NCBI GenBank assembly: GCA_009782775.1
Contig: WRIL01000003.1
Coordinates: 56,062 to 120,061 of the forward strand
Source: Desulfovibrionaceae bacterium
GTDB lineage: Bacteria; Desulfobacterota; Desulfovibrionia; Desulfovibrionales; Desulfovibrionaceae
Length of the DNA: 64,000 nucleotides
Reading direction: 5' to 3'
The notes beneath the pieces are model-generated. The model searched no databases and had not been told where the DNA came from. It saw only the letters and a program-made list of their open reading frames with translations. Position numbers and translations under genes: made by a program. Position 1 is the stretch's first letter. Each line of letters begins with the position of its first letter. Shown piece after piece: positions 26,620 to 35,846 of the stretch.

Positions 26620-28653
26620 ATGAGCCGAATGGAGAAATTTTGTCGCAGCCTGGTCGCTCAAGCGGAACAGCGTATGCAACGCATCGGGGATGCGCTTCCC
26701 CAGCGAACGTGGACGCTGTTCGAATGGGGCATACTGCTCGGCCCCATAGTGTTCTGCGCGGCGGCCGCGCTGTACCTGGCCGCCTGCGGCTGGGCGCTCT
26801 ATAACGGGTATGCCTCTTTTGCGGGCTGGCCTTTGCGCCAAATCGAAACGCTGTTTCCCGTCTATGGGCTGGATGCCCGCTTGGCCGCCCGGCTCAGGGA
26901 CTGGGCCGTTGTGGCATGGGCGGCGCTGGCCTTGTGCTTGATCATGCGACGTCCGGCAGCGGAACAAATCTTGCGCCGCCTGGATTGGATCTATCGCTGG
27001 CCGGGACTCCCAGCCGTCATGGCCCTGTTTCTCTTTCACCTCGGCTACGCCTGGGCTGCGCCGGAACAAATCAGCGCCCACGGCTCCGTTCTCGGCGGGC
27101 ATGTACCTTTTAACGATGCTAACGGACATTATCAATATCCATTCTGGTTTACTCTGGATGGAACCTTCAATCATTGGATAATGCGCCGGCCCTTGAACTG
27201 CGTAATGCGCTTGGGGCTTGATCTGCTGGCTGGCTGGAATCCCCCGCGCATTATCGCCCTGCAGACTGCCCTGCTGGGCTTGTCCGCCTGGCTCTTGGGA
27301 CTGGCTGCGCTGCGGCGCTGGGGCTTTTGCTCCGCTGTCGTTGCCTGCGCCCTTGTCTTTCTGCTGTCCAAAACCTTCCTGCCGACCTTTCTGGCGGCGA
27401 CTCCGGGGCAGATATGGGCCTGTCTCTCCCTCATTCTCTGCCTGGACGCGCTGTATGTCAAAAGCCGCGCATCGGCTTTTTGCGCCCTGGCGGCCTTGAC
27501 CATAACCCTCCTGGTACGCATGGGAACCATGTTTCTCCTGCCCGCGATCTTGTGCTGGATCCTCGTCCGCTTCTGGAACGGCTGGCGCAGGGCCGCCCTG
27601 CATGCCTGCCTGGGCCTGGCGCTTATGGCTGCCTGCTTCGGCGCTTCGCAGGCAGTAAGCACAATGTATTCCAAGGCAGGGACGCAAGGCGCGAATTTTG
27701 CCTATACCTTGGCCGCGTTGAGCTTTGGCGGAAAGGATTGGAGCGATGCGCGAACAAAATATAAAGAACGCCTTGTGGGTAAAACCGAAAAAGAGCAGGC
27801 GCGTTTTCTCTACGCGCAAGCCTGGGAAAATATCCGGCACGATCCGAAAACAATTGCCGCCGCTCTGGCGGACCGCGCCGGAGCCTTTTGCCGGGATGCG
27901 CCGCGTTTTATGCAACAAGCCCATGCCGCTGATAAAAAAGGCTCATTCTTCTGGCTGCTGACGGCCCTTGCCTTCTGGCGTTTGTGGCGGAGCGAGCCGC
28001 AGCAGCGGATCTTCTGGCTGTCGGCTATGGCCGGGATAACGGCTTCCGCCGCTGTGGTGCATTTTGACGACGGCGATAGAATCTTGTTGCCGGGCTATCT
28101 TTTTCTGGGCCTGTTTCTGGCAGGTGGTCTCCAACTTGCCCCTTGCGCCGCACCCCGGCGGGTTTATCAACCGGCCATGATTTTGGGCGGGCTGCTGATC
28201 CTTCTTATGTTCAGCGCGCCGGCTCTGGCCTGGCGCTTTCCGCCGGAAGCCGCGCGCTTTCTGCGGGGCTATCATGCCCCGCCCCTGGCGCAGGATGAAG
28301 TCCTCGTCTGGGGCGGCGGCAGCATGGCCGGCATCCTTGTAGTGCCCGACGATGCGCCGATCCCCGCGGATGTTCCGGCCGTGCCGCTTTCATCCTTTGT
28401 CGCGAATATAAAAAAATCCAGGGTGGAACAGTACCAGCCGCTGGTCACGCCTCTTCCTCCAGAGCCGCCCTTTGCCTTCATTTCAAGCATTGCGTCTCAT
28501 GGTTTTCATGGTTGCCTCATCGCTCCTCCGGACATGCTACGCCGCGGCGATGTCCCTGTCTGGAGGGTACGCTATGCAGACTTGCATCCCCCGGGCCAAT
28601 ACTGGAAACGCGTTGTTACGGCGGAGCCGATCAGCACGGGGAAGACGCCGTGA
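26620..28653 (+). CDS. Large polytopic membrane protein, possible GT-C type glycosyltransferase
   Basis: 677 residues with about ten or more hydrophobic helices through residue 550 and a short soluble C-terminal region. The first large loop contains GHVPFNDANGHYQYPFWF, an acidic stretch like those that hold the catalytic Asp in GT-C enzymes; this is suggestive only. Its position just after a polyprenyl-sugar type GT2 supports a role in adding a lipid-linked sugar on the periplasmic side. I cannot assign it to a named family. The next gene starts within its stop (GTGA). Confidence 0.72.
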   Translation: MSRMEKFCRSLVAQAEQRMQRIGDALPQRTWTLFEWGILLGPIVFCAAAALYLAACGWALYNGYASFAGWPLRQIETLFPVYGLDARLAARLRDWAVVAWAALALCLIMRRPAAEQILRRLDWIYRWPGLPAVMALFLFHLGYAWAAPEQISAHGSVLGGHVPFNDANGHYQYPFWFTLDGTFNHWIMRRPLNCVMRLGLDLLAGWNPPRIIALQTALLGLSAWLLGLAALRRWGFCSAVVACALVFLLSKTFLPTFLAATPGQIWACLSLILCLDALYVKSRASAFCALAALTITLLVRMGTMFLLPAILCWILVRFWNGWRRAALHACLGLALMAACFGASQAVSTMYSKAGTQGANFAYTLAALSFGGKDWSDARTKYKERLVGKTEKEQARFLYAQAWENIRHDPKTIAAALADRAGAFCRDAPRFMQQAHAADKKGSFFWLLTALAFWRLWRSEPQQRIFWLSAMAGITASAAVVHFDDGDRILLPGYLFLGLFLAGGLQLAPCAAPRRVYQPAMILGGLLILLMFSAPALAWRFPPEAARFLRGYHAPPLAQDEVLVWGGGSMAGILVVPDDAPIPADVPAVPLSSFVANIKKSRVEQYQPLVTPLPPEPPFAFISSIASHGFHGCLIAPPDMLRRGDVPVWRVRYADLHPPGQYWKRVVTAEPISTGKTP

Positions 28654-30437
28654 ACAAGCCCCCCCCTTGGGCGCGGTGGGGAAAAACCATTTGTGTGGCC
28701 CTGGGCCTGGGCCTTGCCGGGTACTTCCTCGCTTCCCTGGATTTGGCGCTCTGCGCGGGGCTGTTGCGGCAACTCTCCCCGCTTCCTCTGGGCGGGGTTT
28801 TGCTCTGCATCATAGCCTCGGCATTCTTCAGGAGCTTGCGCTGGCGTCTGCTGGCCGGGAGCGCTATGGGCAAAAAACTGCCGGTGAACGCCTTTTTCCG
28901 CGCGGTCAGCGTGGGGTATCTGGGGAATATGATTCTGCCGGCCAAGGCCGGAGAGGCCCTGCGCATGGCCTATGCCTGCAAACAGATTGGCTTGCCGGCG
29001 GGCCTGGCCGTCAGCACGGGTCTCGTGGATCGCCTGCTGGACGTCATCGGGCTGCTCCTGCCCATCGGCTGCATCCTGTTTTTGCTTGAGGAAAATCCCC
29101 TGTTGCGCGGGTTGCGTTGGTTTTTTCCAGCCGTCATGGTCCTGGGGATTGCTTTTTTGGCAGCCCTGGGCCTGGTTCCAGAGCGCATGCGAAGCCTGAT
29201 CGGCCTGCCCGCGCGCTTTATGCCCAGGCTCGTCCGGGAACGGATGCACGACGCCGTGGACAAAGCGCTTCAGGTATCCGCCGCTTTTCAAAGCCCACGG
29301 GCAGTCGTGGGGCTTTGTCTCTGCACCATGGCGGCTATAATGGCGGATTGCGGCACCTGTTGGATGCTCATGCAGGCCTTTGGCTGGGATTTGCCCGCGT
29401 CCTCGGCCATCATGATGGAATTCGGCTTGGCCGTGGCCGGAAGCGTGCCTTCCGCACCCGGATACCTGGGCGCTTACCAGGCGGCCGCCGTCCTGACGCT
29501 TTCCCTATACAGAATAGAACAAAGCGCTGCCGTTCTCTATGCCTTTGCCCTGCAATTCATCCTGCTGGGCGCGTTTCTACTGCTGGGGGGCAGCGCGGTT
29601 TTGTCTTTGCGGCGTGAACGAACCCAAGATAACGAGAAAAAATCATCCTTACTGCGACAGCTTTTGGCCCATCCGCTGACCAGGGATCTGGCTGTGGATG
29701 ACCCGCGCACAAGCGCCCGGCGCAGGATGATCATTCAGGAAAAGGCATTTTTGCGCCGGCTCTACGCGGAATGGTACGACAGGATCATGGCCGCGTTGCC
29801 GATTGATGCCGCTGTGTCCGGCAAAATTTTGGAAATAGGTTCAGGCGGCGGATTTTTTAAGGACAGGTTCCCCGAGTGCATTTCTTCCGAAGTGTTTGCC
29901 CTGCCCGGCATTGACCTTGTTTGTGACGGGCAGCGCCTGCCTTTCGCCTCCGCCTCCCTGCGCGCCATTGTCATGGTGGACACGTTGCACCATATTCCGG
30001 ACTGCGGTCTTTTCTTCGCGGAAGCGCAACGCGTCCTCAAAGAACAAGGGCGCATCGTCATGCTCGAGCCGTGGAACAGCGCCTGGGGACGATGGATTTA
30101 TCAGCATCTGCATCATGAGCCCTTTGTGCCGGAAGCCGCGGATTGGACATTGACGGACATTGCCGGAAGCGGCCCTTTGAGCAGGGCCAACGGCGCCATC
30201 CCCTGGATCGTCTTTTCCAGGGAACGGGAACATTTTGAAAATTGTTTTCCGGAATTGCGCATTCTGGCAATCCAGCCGGATTACCCGTTCAGTTATCTCG
30301 CTTCCGGCGGCGTTTCCATGCGGGCGCTCGCGCCGGGCTGGAGCTTTTGCCTCTGGCGCGGCCTGGAACGGGCGCTAAGCCCTTTTATGCCCGCCTTGGG
30401 CATGTTCGCCCTGATCATCCTTGAGCGAAAGAAGTGA
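28650..30437 (+). CDS. Fusion of LPG-synthase-type membrane domain (UPF0104) with a SAM methyltransferase
   Basis: 595 residues from GTG 28650, which overlaps the previous TGA. Residues 1 to about 325 have the flippase-like membrane domain of lysylphosphatidylglycerol synthetase (SAFFRSLRWRLLAG, GYLGNMILPAKAGEALRMAY, GLVDRLLDVIGL, SVPSAPGYLGAYQAA). After a charged linker with an RERTQDNEKKSSLLRQ stretch comes a class I methyltransferase domain: ILEIGSGGGFFKDRFPE as motif I and AIVMVDTLHHIPDCGLFFAEA as motif IV. Together they suggest a protein that moves or binds a lipid and methylates a lipid or lipid-linked sugar. It is the last gene of the polysaccharide locus. Confidence 0.85.
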   Translation: MNKPPPWARWGKTICVALGLGLAGYFLASLDLALCAGLLRQLSPLPLGGVLLCIIASAFFRSLRWRLLAGSAMGKKLPVNAFFRAVSVGYLGNMILPAKAGEALRMAYACKQIGLPAGLAVSTGLVDRLLDVIGLLLPIGCILFLLEENPLLRGLRWFFPAVMVLGIAFLAALGLVPERMRSLIGLPARFMPRLVRERMHDAVDKALQVSAAFQSPRAVVGLCLCTMAAIMADCGTCWMLMQAFGWDLPASSAIMMEFGLAVAGSVPSAPGYLGAYQAAAVLTLSLYRIEQSAAVLYAFALQFILLGAFLLLGGSAVLSLRRERTQDNEKKSSLLRQLLAHPLTRDLAVDDPRTSARRRMIIQEKAFLRRLYAEWYDRIMAALPIDAAVSGKILEIGSGGGFFKDRFPECISSEVFALPGIDLVCDGQRLPFASASLRAIVMVDTLHHIPDCGLFFAEAQRVLKEQGRIVMLEPWNSAWGRWIYQHLHHEPFVPEAADWTLTDIAGSGPLSRANGAIPWIVFSREREHFENCFPELRILAIQPDYPFSYLASGGVSMRALAPGWSFCLWRGLERALSPFMPALGMFALIILERKK

Positions 30438-30531
30438 ACGACAATTTTTGCGTTACCCGCGCGCTCCATGCTTCATAAAAAATTCTCCGGCCTATTGAAC
30501 AATGCCCCGGAGTGCTTATCTCTTACAGATA

Positions 30532-30549
30532 CGGGCGTTTTCACGCCCG
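30532..30549. repeat. Short hairpin between polysaccharide locus and lon
   Basis: CGGGCG at 30532-30537 pairs with CGCCCG at 30544-30549 around the loop TTTTCA. There is no T run after it, so it is not a good terminator; it lies 44 bases before the lon start. A TTGAAC at 30495-30500 is the only -35-like word nearby and has no good partner. Nothing else is evident in the 150-base gap. Confidence 0.4.
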
Positions 30550-30592
30550 CTGAACTCCGCGTTCCGGCTCACCGCCGGGCATGAGGTATGCC

Positions 30593-33055
30593 ATGAGCGA
30601 TCAAGACCCCAAGGATAAAGATATACCCGCCGAACAGCTTCCGGCGGAAACGACTCCGGCGGAGACAGCCCCGGCCGAAGGCGCGCCCTTCCGCGAATCC
30701 TCCGGCCACAGCCTGCCCACGGACATCCCCCCGGTGCTCCCGGTGCTCCCGGTGCGCGACGTGGTCATTTTCAACTACATGATGCTGCAACTTTTCGTGG
30801 GCCGGGAATCCTCGACCCAGGCCGTGGACGCGGCCCTGAACGGCAACCGTTACCTGTTCATCCTCACCCAGAAGGATGAATCGGTGGAGAACCCCGGCCC
30901 CGAGGATCTGCACCAGATGGGCACGGTGGTAGGCATTCTGCGTATGCTGAAAATGCCCGACGGCCGCATGAAGATCGTGGTGCACGGCATCACCCGCGCC
31001 CGGGCCCTGACCGTGATGAACAACGGCGCCTACCTGGAATGCCGGGCCGAACTCACCCCGGAGCGGGCCGAACACACCGGCGGCCTGGAGGTGGAAGCCC
31101 TGATGGACGCCGCCAAGGGCATGAGCGAAAAAATTCTGAACCTGCGCGGCATAAACAGCCAGGAGATCAACCAGGCCCTGGGCTCGGTGGATCACCCCGG
31201 ACGCCTGGCGGACATCATCGCCTCCAACCTGCGCCTGAAGATTGCTGAAGCCCAGGAAATATTGGACACCCTGGACCCCGTCCGCCGCCTCAACCTGGTT
31301 TACAAATACCTGAGCAAAGAGGTGGAGCTGGCCTCCATGCAGGTGCACATCCAGGAAAGCGCCCGCGAAGGCATGGATAAAGCCCAGCGTGATTACTTCC
31401 TGCGCGAGCAGATCAAGGCCATCCGCCGCGAACTGGGGGAAGGAGGAACGGAAGGGAACGACCTGGACGACCTGCGCGAGGCCCTGACCAAGGCCAAGCT
31501 GCCACCGGAGGCCCAGAAAGAGGCGGACAGGCAATTAAACCGCCTTTCTTCCATGCACAATGATTCCATGGAATCATCGGTGTTGCGCACCTACCTGGAA
31601 TGGCTGGCGGAACTGCCCTGGAGCAAGATGTCCCGCGACACCCTGAACATCAAAAAGGCCAGGGATATCCTGCACGAGGACCATTACGGCCTGGAAAAGG
31701 TCAAGGACCGCATCCTGGAATTCCTCTCCGTCCGCAAGCTCAACCCCGGCTCCAAAGGCCCCATCCTTTGTTTTGTCGGCCCCCCCGGAGTGGGCAAAAC
31801 CTCCCTCGGCCGCTCCATCGCCAGGGCCATGGGCCGCAAGTTCAACCGCATGTCCCTTGGGGGTATGCGGGATGAAGCCGAAATCCGCGGACACCGCCGC
31901 ACCTACGTGGGGGCCATGCCCGGCCGGATCATCCAGTCCATGAAGCAGGCCGGAACCCGCAACCCGGTGATCATGCTGGACGAGGTGGACAAGATCGGCA
32001 CGGACTTCCGGGGCGACCCCTCCTCCGCCCTGCTGGAAGTGTTGGACCCGGAACAGAATTTTTCCTTCACCGACCATTATATCAATCTGCCCTTTGACCT
32101 CTCCAGGGTCATGTTCATATGCACGGCCAACACCCTGGACACCATCCCCGCCCCCCTGCGCGACCGCATGGAGGTGATCGCCCTGCCCGGCTACACCATG
32201 CAGGAAAAGGTCAGCATCGCCCGGCGCTACCTCCTGGACCGCCAGATCTCGGAAAACGGCCTGAAAAAGCAGGATCTGCGACTGGACGACGACAAGGTGC
32301 TGGAACTCATTGCCAGGGAATATACCCGCGAGGCCGGGCTGCGTAACCTGGAACGCGAGATCGGTTCCATCTGCCGCAAACTGGCCCGCAAAAAGGCTGA
32401 AGGCGACAAACCGCCCTTCGGCGTGGATGCGGAACTGGTGCATAAGCTGCTGGGCGCGCCCCGTTTTCTGGACGAAAAGCTGGAAAAAGTCCTTCAGCCG
32501 GGCGTGGCCCTGGGCCTGGCCTGGACCCCGGCCGGCGGGGAACTCTTGCACATTGAAGTCACCAGCATGCCGGGCAAGGGCGCGGTCAGCATGACCGGAC
32601 AACTGGGCGAAGTGATGAAGGAAAGCGCCCAGGCCGCCTTAAGCTACGCCCGCAGTCACGCCAAGGAGCTGGGCATCGCCCCGGACTTTGCCGGAAAGCT
32701 GGATCTGCACATCCATGTGCCGGCCGGGGCCACCCCCAAAGACGGCCCCTCCGCCGGCGTCACCATGGCGGTGGCCCTGATCTCCGCCTTAAGCGGACGC
32801 CCTGCCTCCGCCAACCTGTGCATGACCGGCGAAATCACCCTGCGCGGCAATATCCTGCCGGTGGGGGGCATTAAAGAAAAAATCCTGGCCGGCGTGGCCA
32901 GGGGCATCAAAAACGTGCTTATTCCCAAACAAAACCGTAAGGACCTGGAGGACATCCCGGAGGAATTGCGCAAGCAGATCCGCATCCATCTGGCTTCCAG
33001 CCTGCGCGAAACCCTGGACCTCGCCTTCGGCAAAAAAACCCGGCTGGGCAGGTAA
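30593..33055 (+). CDS. lon: ATP-dependent protease Lon
   Basis: 820 residues, the usual Lon size. After a 45-residue acidic/proline lead with PAE repeats comes the N-terminal substrate domain (VLPVLPVRDVVIFNYMM), the AAA+ module with Walker A GPPGVGKTSLG near 397 and Walker B VIMLDEVDKIG, and the protease domain with catalytic Ser in PKDGPSAGVT (near 720) and Lys in GGIKEKILAG (near 763). It degrades misfolded and regulatory cytosolic proteins. ATG 30593 has GAGG six bases upstream; an in-frame ATG at 30581 is less likely. The end is 13 bases from the end of the convergent fliS. Confidence 0.97.
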   Translation: MSDQDPKDKDIPAEQLPAETTPAETAPAEGAPFRESSGHSLPTDIPPVLPVLPVRDVVIFNYMMLQLFVGRESSTQAVDAALNGNRYLFILTQKDESVENPGPEDLHQMGTVVGILRMLKMPDGRMKIVVHGITRARALTVMNNGAYLECRAELTPERAEHTGGLEVEALMDAAKGMSEKILNLRGINSQEINQALGSVDHPGRLADIIASNLRLKIAEAQEILDTLDPVRRLNLVYKYLSKEVELASMQVHIQESAREGMDKAQRDYFLREQIKAIRRELGEGGTEGNDLDDLREALTKAKLPPEAQKEADRQLNRLSSMHNDSMESSVLRTYLEWLAELPWSKMSRDTLNIKKARDILHEDHYGLEKVKDRILEFLSVRKLNPGSKGPILCFVGPPGVGKTSLGRSIARAMGRKFNRMSLGGMRDEAEIRGHRRTYVGAMPGRIIQSMKQAGTRNPVIMLDEVDKIGTDFRGDPSSALLEVLDPEQNFSFTDHYINLPFDLSRVMFICTANTLDTIPAPLRDRMEVIALPGYTMQEKVSIARRYLLDRQISENGLKKQDLRLDDDKVLELIAREYTREAGLRNLEREIGSICRKLARKKAEGDKPPFGVDAELVHKLLGAPRFLDEKLEKVLQPGVALGLAWTPAGGELLHIEVTSMPGKGAVSMTGQLGEVMKESAQAALSYARSHAKELGIAPDFAGKLDLHIHVPAGATPKDGPSAGVTMAVALISALSGRPASANLCMTGEITLRGNILPVGGIKEKILAGVARGIKNVLIPKQNRKDLEDIPEELRKQIRIHLASSLRETLDLAFGKKTRLGR

Positions 33056-33068
33056 AAACCCGCCGAAA

Positions 33069-33599
33069 CTACTGCTGGGCGGCCATTTTGCCGTAGAGAT
33101 TGCGGCCGCGGGCGTTCATGCCGCCGCTGGCCGCGCCCTGCATCATGAGGGGCAGATCCACAGCCCGGATCTGGGTTGAAGAGGCCGAAACAGCCTGCTG
33201 GTCGCTGATTTGCCGCGCCGCGGCCTGGGCCTCCGGGGTATTCTGAATTTTGGCAAAGGCATCGCGCAGCCCGCTGAGCACCTTGAGCACATCGTCAATG
33301 AGCGAGATCTGCATCCGCATATTGGCCACGGCCAGTTGGGTATTGCACCAGAAATAGAGATTGCACAGGTTTTCGGCCAGAGCCCCGCCCTTTTCCCGGT
33401 TGAGGGAAGAGCTGAGTTCGTTGAGAATGGCCATGGTCTTGGAAATGAGAATGCCCTTGTTGGCGTAATCCTTGGCCATCACGCGCTCCTTGGCCTGGCT
33501 CAGAAAGGTGATGGCCCCGTCGTAAAGCGCCAGGATGGTGCGGCCCGGAGAATCGGTACTAAGGTTGGTCTGCAAATACGCGTGCGTTACCTTTTGCAT
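33069..33599 (-). CDS. fliS: Flagellar export chaperone FliS
   Basis: 176 residues, somewhat longer than the usual 125-135 because of an Ala/Gln-rich tail (from about 128). The N-terminal four-helix part has YLQTNLSTDSPGRTILALYDGAI, KGILISKTMAILNELSSSLN and NLYFWCNTQLAVANM, which are FliS hallmarks. It binds the C-terminus of flagellin in the cytosol and prevents early polymerisation. It lies directly downstream of fliD on the same strand. Confidence 0.95.
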   Translation of the reverse strand: MQKVTHAYLQTNLSTDSPGRTILALYDGAITFLSQAKERVMAKDYANKGILISKTMAILNELSSSLNREKGGALAENLCNLYFWCNTQLAVANMRMQISLIDDVLKVLSGLRDAFAKIQNTPEAQAAARQISDQQAVSASSTQIRAVDLPLMMQGAASGGMNARGRNLYGKMAAQQ

Positions 33600-33639
33600 C
33601 CATAACTCCCTTTTGAATTAATTACCTTCAGCTTGGCGA

Positions 33640-35505
33640 TTAGCTGCCGCCGCTGTTGATGCTCAAGCTCTTGACCTGGTTTTCTACCTGGGTCTGCAAA
33701 TCGGCATACCTCTTGAGCGTGGCATCCAGAATCGCGTAGCGCATATCCATTCTGCGCCGCCAGACGTTCAGCCGTTCATCTTCCCTGGCGATCTTGTCGT
33801 TGATGTTGTTTATGATATTTCTGTACTGGGTCTGCAACACCGGAATTATGCCCTTGTTCGAGCTCGCGTCGCCCCTGTCCGGATCCAGAAATTCTATATC
33901 CACCATGTTGATGAGGTCATTGAGCATGCCCTGCTTGATGCGTATGGTCCCGGTGTGCGGCTGGCCCGGGGTGGTAGGCGTATTGTCGTAGATATCCAAA
34001 AGAATGCCGTCGGCCGGGTTATTCGGGCCGTCGCCGCGCACGAGCATGATCTGGTTGGTCTCCGGGTAATACTTGGCCTTCTTGCCGTTGATGAAAATGG
34101 TATCCTCATCCAGGGAGCCGTCGGCATTGACCTCGTAGCTGACCTTGTATTCTCCGGCCTTGGACTGGCCGTCCACCATGCTGGCCAGGCCGAAACTGCT
34201 GGAATCAACCGTGGCCTTGTTCTTGGCGGCAAAAAGCGCGGCAATGCCCTCAGGATCCATATTTATGGCATCGTCAAGGGTGAACAGAGTGCCTTCGCCG
34301 TTCAGGACCGCGCGGATATTATCCTCGTAAACCAGTAGCCCGTAAGTGGCCGAACCCGGTTGATCATCGGTCTTGATCCCCAACTGGGCCAAAGAAGAAA
34401 AGACGTCGCCGCCCACCAGGTGCCCCTGGCTGTCTTTTTCCATATAGGAAAAACCCACGGGTTTGGACATGATCAGGGTTTTCATCTTACTGGATACCAG
34501 TTGCGCCCCGTAGTTGCCGGTGAGCACGCCGCCTTTCTGGGTTTCGAACTGGGACTCGGCGTAATCCGTGGACACCGTGAACTTGTTCGCATCCACCCTG
34601 GTCAGCTTGTTCATCACGGTTCGCACGGCGTTGGTGGCTTCCACAAACTTGTGGATGCTGCTCTTGATGTGTTCCACGTCCAGGCTGATGGTCAGGGTGG
34701 TTTCCCCCACGCCTTGCAGGTTAATGGTCAGGCCGGGAATGGAGTTCAGGGTGTTGCTTTTGAGTTCGATCCAGTCGTCCGCGGGATAGCCGTTCACCCG
34801 CACCTTGGCGTTCTGTCCGGCCTGGTAGAGCCAGCCGCCGTTGGCTCCCAAGGGATCTTCCTTGACCGGATCCAGGAAGGAATCGCCGGTGATGACAATA
34901 TCCGTACCCGCCCCGGTTTGGGTGCTGTAGAGTTGGAGCATGGGCTTGCCGCCATAATCAATGATCGTCGCCTTCATGCCCAGGGCATCGCCCGCGGGCG
35001 AGCCGAAACGCTGGTTGATGATATTCTTCAGCCCCTCCAGGGTGGTGCCGGGCGGCACATCCAGGCTCCGGCTCTGCCCGCCAAGGGTAAAGGTCATGGT
35101 GCCCACGGCAGTGCCGCTGTAAAGGGACTCGTTTTTGCTGCCCACGTTGAACACTATGCTGGCATAGCTGTTGTTGGCCAGTTGATCCACCTTGAGGTTG
35201 TGGGTGGTGTTGTCCGCCGTGCCCGTGGCATGGATCGACGCCAGGGAGCTGTTGGAACTGGTTACAATTTTGGCCATGAATTTGTCTTCGGTATTGATCG
35301 ATTTCAAGACGCTGCTGTATTCGGCCAAGGCCATACTCAACTGGTTGAACCCGTCCAGACGCATGTTCCAGTCGTTTTTCCAGCGGCCAAGCTGGATCAT
35401 GCGGCGCATCTCGATTTGTTCCAGCTTGTCAATCATTTCCTGCCAGTTGGTGCCGTTGCCCAGACCGGGGATTTTCAAGCTGCCCGAAGTGTAGGTTGTT
35501 GCCAT
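33640..35505 (-). CDS. fliD: Flagellar hook-associated protein 2 (filament cap) FliD
   Basis: 621 residues. The N-terminal FliD domain covers about 10-110 (SLKIPGLGNGTNWQEMIDKL, then LKVDQLANNSYASIVF), the C-terminal domain about 260-600, and the last 60 residues are the coiled-coil typical of export and capping (NDKIAREDERLNVWRRRMDM, then LKRYADLQTQVENQVKSL). It forms the pentameric cap that folds flagellin onto the filament tip. A GAGGATCGATGT site precedes ATG 35505. fliS follows at 40 bases, so they form a transcript. No convincing sigma-28 or sigma-54 promoter was seen upstream. Confidence 0.95.
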   Translation of the reverse strand: MATTYTSGSLKIPGLGNGTNWQEMIDKLEQIEMRRMIQLGRWKNDWNMRLDGFNQLSMALAEYSSVLKSINTEDKFMAKIVTSSNSSLASIHATGTADNTTHNLKVDQLANNSYASIVFNVGSKNESLYSGTAVGTMTFTLGGQSRSLDVPPGTTLEGLKNIINQRFGSPAGDALGMKATIIDYGGKPMLQLYSTQTGAGTDIVITGDSFLDPVKEDPLGANGGWLYQAGQNAKVRVNGYPADDWIELKSNTLNSIPGLTINLQGVGETTLTISLDVEHIKSSIHKFVEATNAVRTVMNKLTRVDANKFTVSTDYAESQFETQKGGVLTGNYGAQLVSSKMKTLIMSKPVGFSYMEKDSQGHLVGGDVFSSLAQLGIKTDDQPGSATYGLLVYEDNIRAVLNGEGTLFTLDDAINMDPEGIAALFAAKNKATVDSSSFGLASMVDGQSKAGEYKVSYEVNADGSLDEDTIFINGKKAKYYPETNQIMLVRGDGPNNPADGILLDIYDNTPTTPGQPHTGTIRIKQGMLNDLINMVDIEFLDPDRGDASSNKGIIPVLQTQYRNIINNINDKIAREDERLNVWRRRMDMRYAILDATLKRYADLQTQVENQVKSLSINSGGS

Positions 35506-35846
35506 ACATCGATCCTCTGTGGGAAAATTTTTCCAGTAAAAGATAATCCGGAGACTACCCCAAGTCCTGGATGCAAGGTCAATGCCAAATGACCCTTTTC
35601 CCTGAACGCGAAACCCTTCCGGCTTCGCGGCGCACTGGGCTCCGGCGGCCCCTCCGGGCGCCGGATACCAAGCATATCGTCCCGGATGCCAGATACTTTA
35701 TAGCCTCGCGCCGCCTCAACAAACGAACCCATCCCGGCTTTCCGGACAGACTTTTTTACTTGCCCTGCTTGCGGGCCTGTGCCAAGATGCTTACTTTCTA
35801 GCCGTCGTCCTGCCCTTAAAGGCGCCGGCAGAAGCGGAGGTTTGTC
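35506..35846. other. Intergenic region between divergent fliD and ftsH
   Basis: 341 bases. It carries the ribosome sites of both neighbours (GGAGG at 35836-35840 for ftsH). There is an imperfect GC hairpin with CCGGCG at 35642-35647 and CGCCGG at 35659-35664, and a near-palindrome of GGAAAA/TTTTCC type at about 35522-35534. Open frames across it look like noise. No promoter is clear enough to place. Confidence 0.5.

Noticed and set aside
26602..27924. Minus-strand open frame of about 440 codons
   Set aside because: Low-complexity Gln/Gly/Arg product, opposite a membrane-protein gene with coherent helices.
30495..30530. Heat-shock type promoter before lon
   Set aside because: TTGAAC and a downstream CCCC are present but spacing and flanks do not match a sigma-32 site.
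31574..32602. Minus-strand open frame opposite lon
   Set aside because: Shadow of the Lon AAA+ and protease domains.
33056..33082. Bidirectional terminator between lon and fliS
   Set aside because: Only a 5-bp CCGCC/GGCGG pairing is possible and there is no T run.
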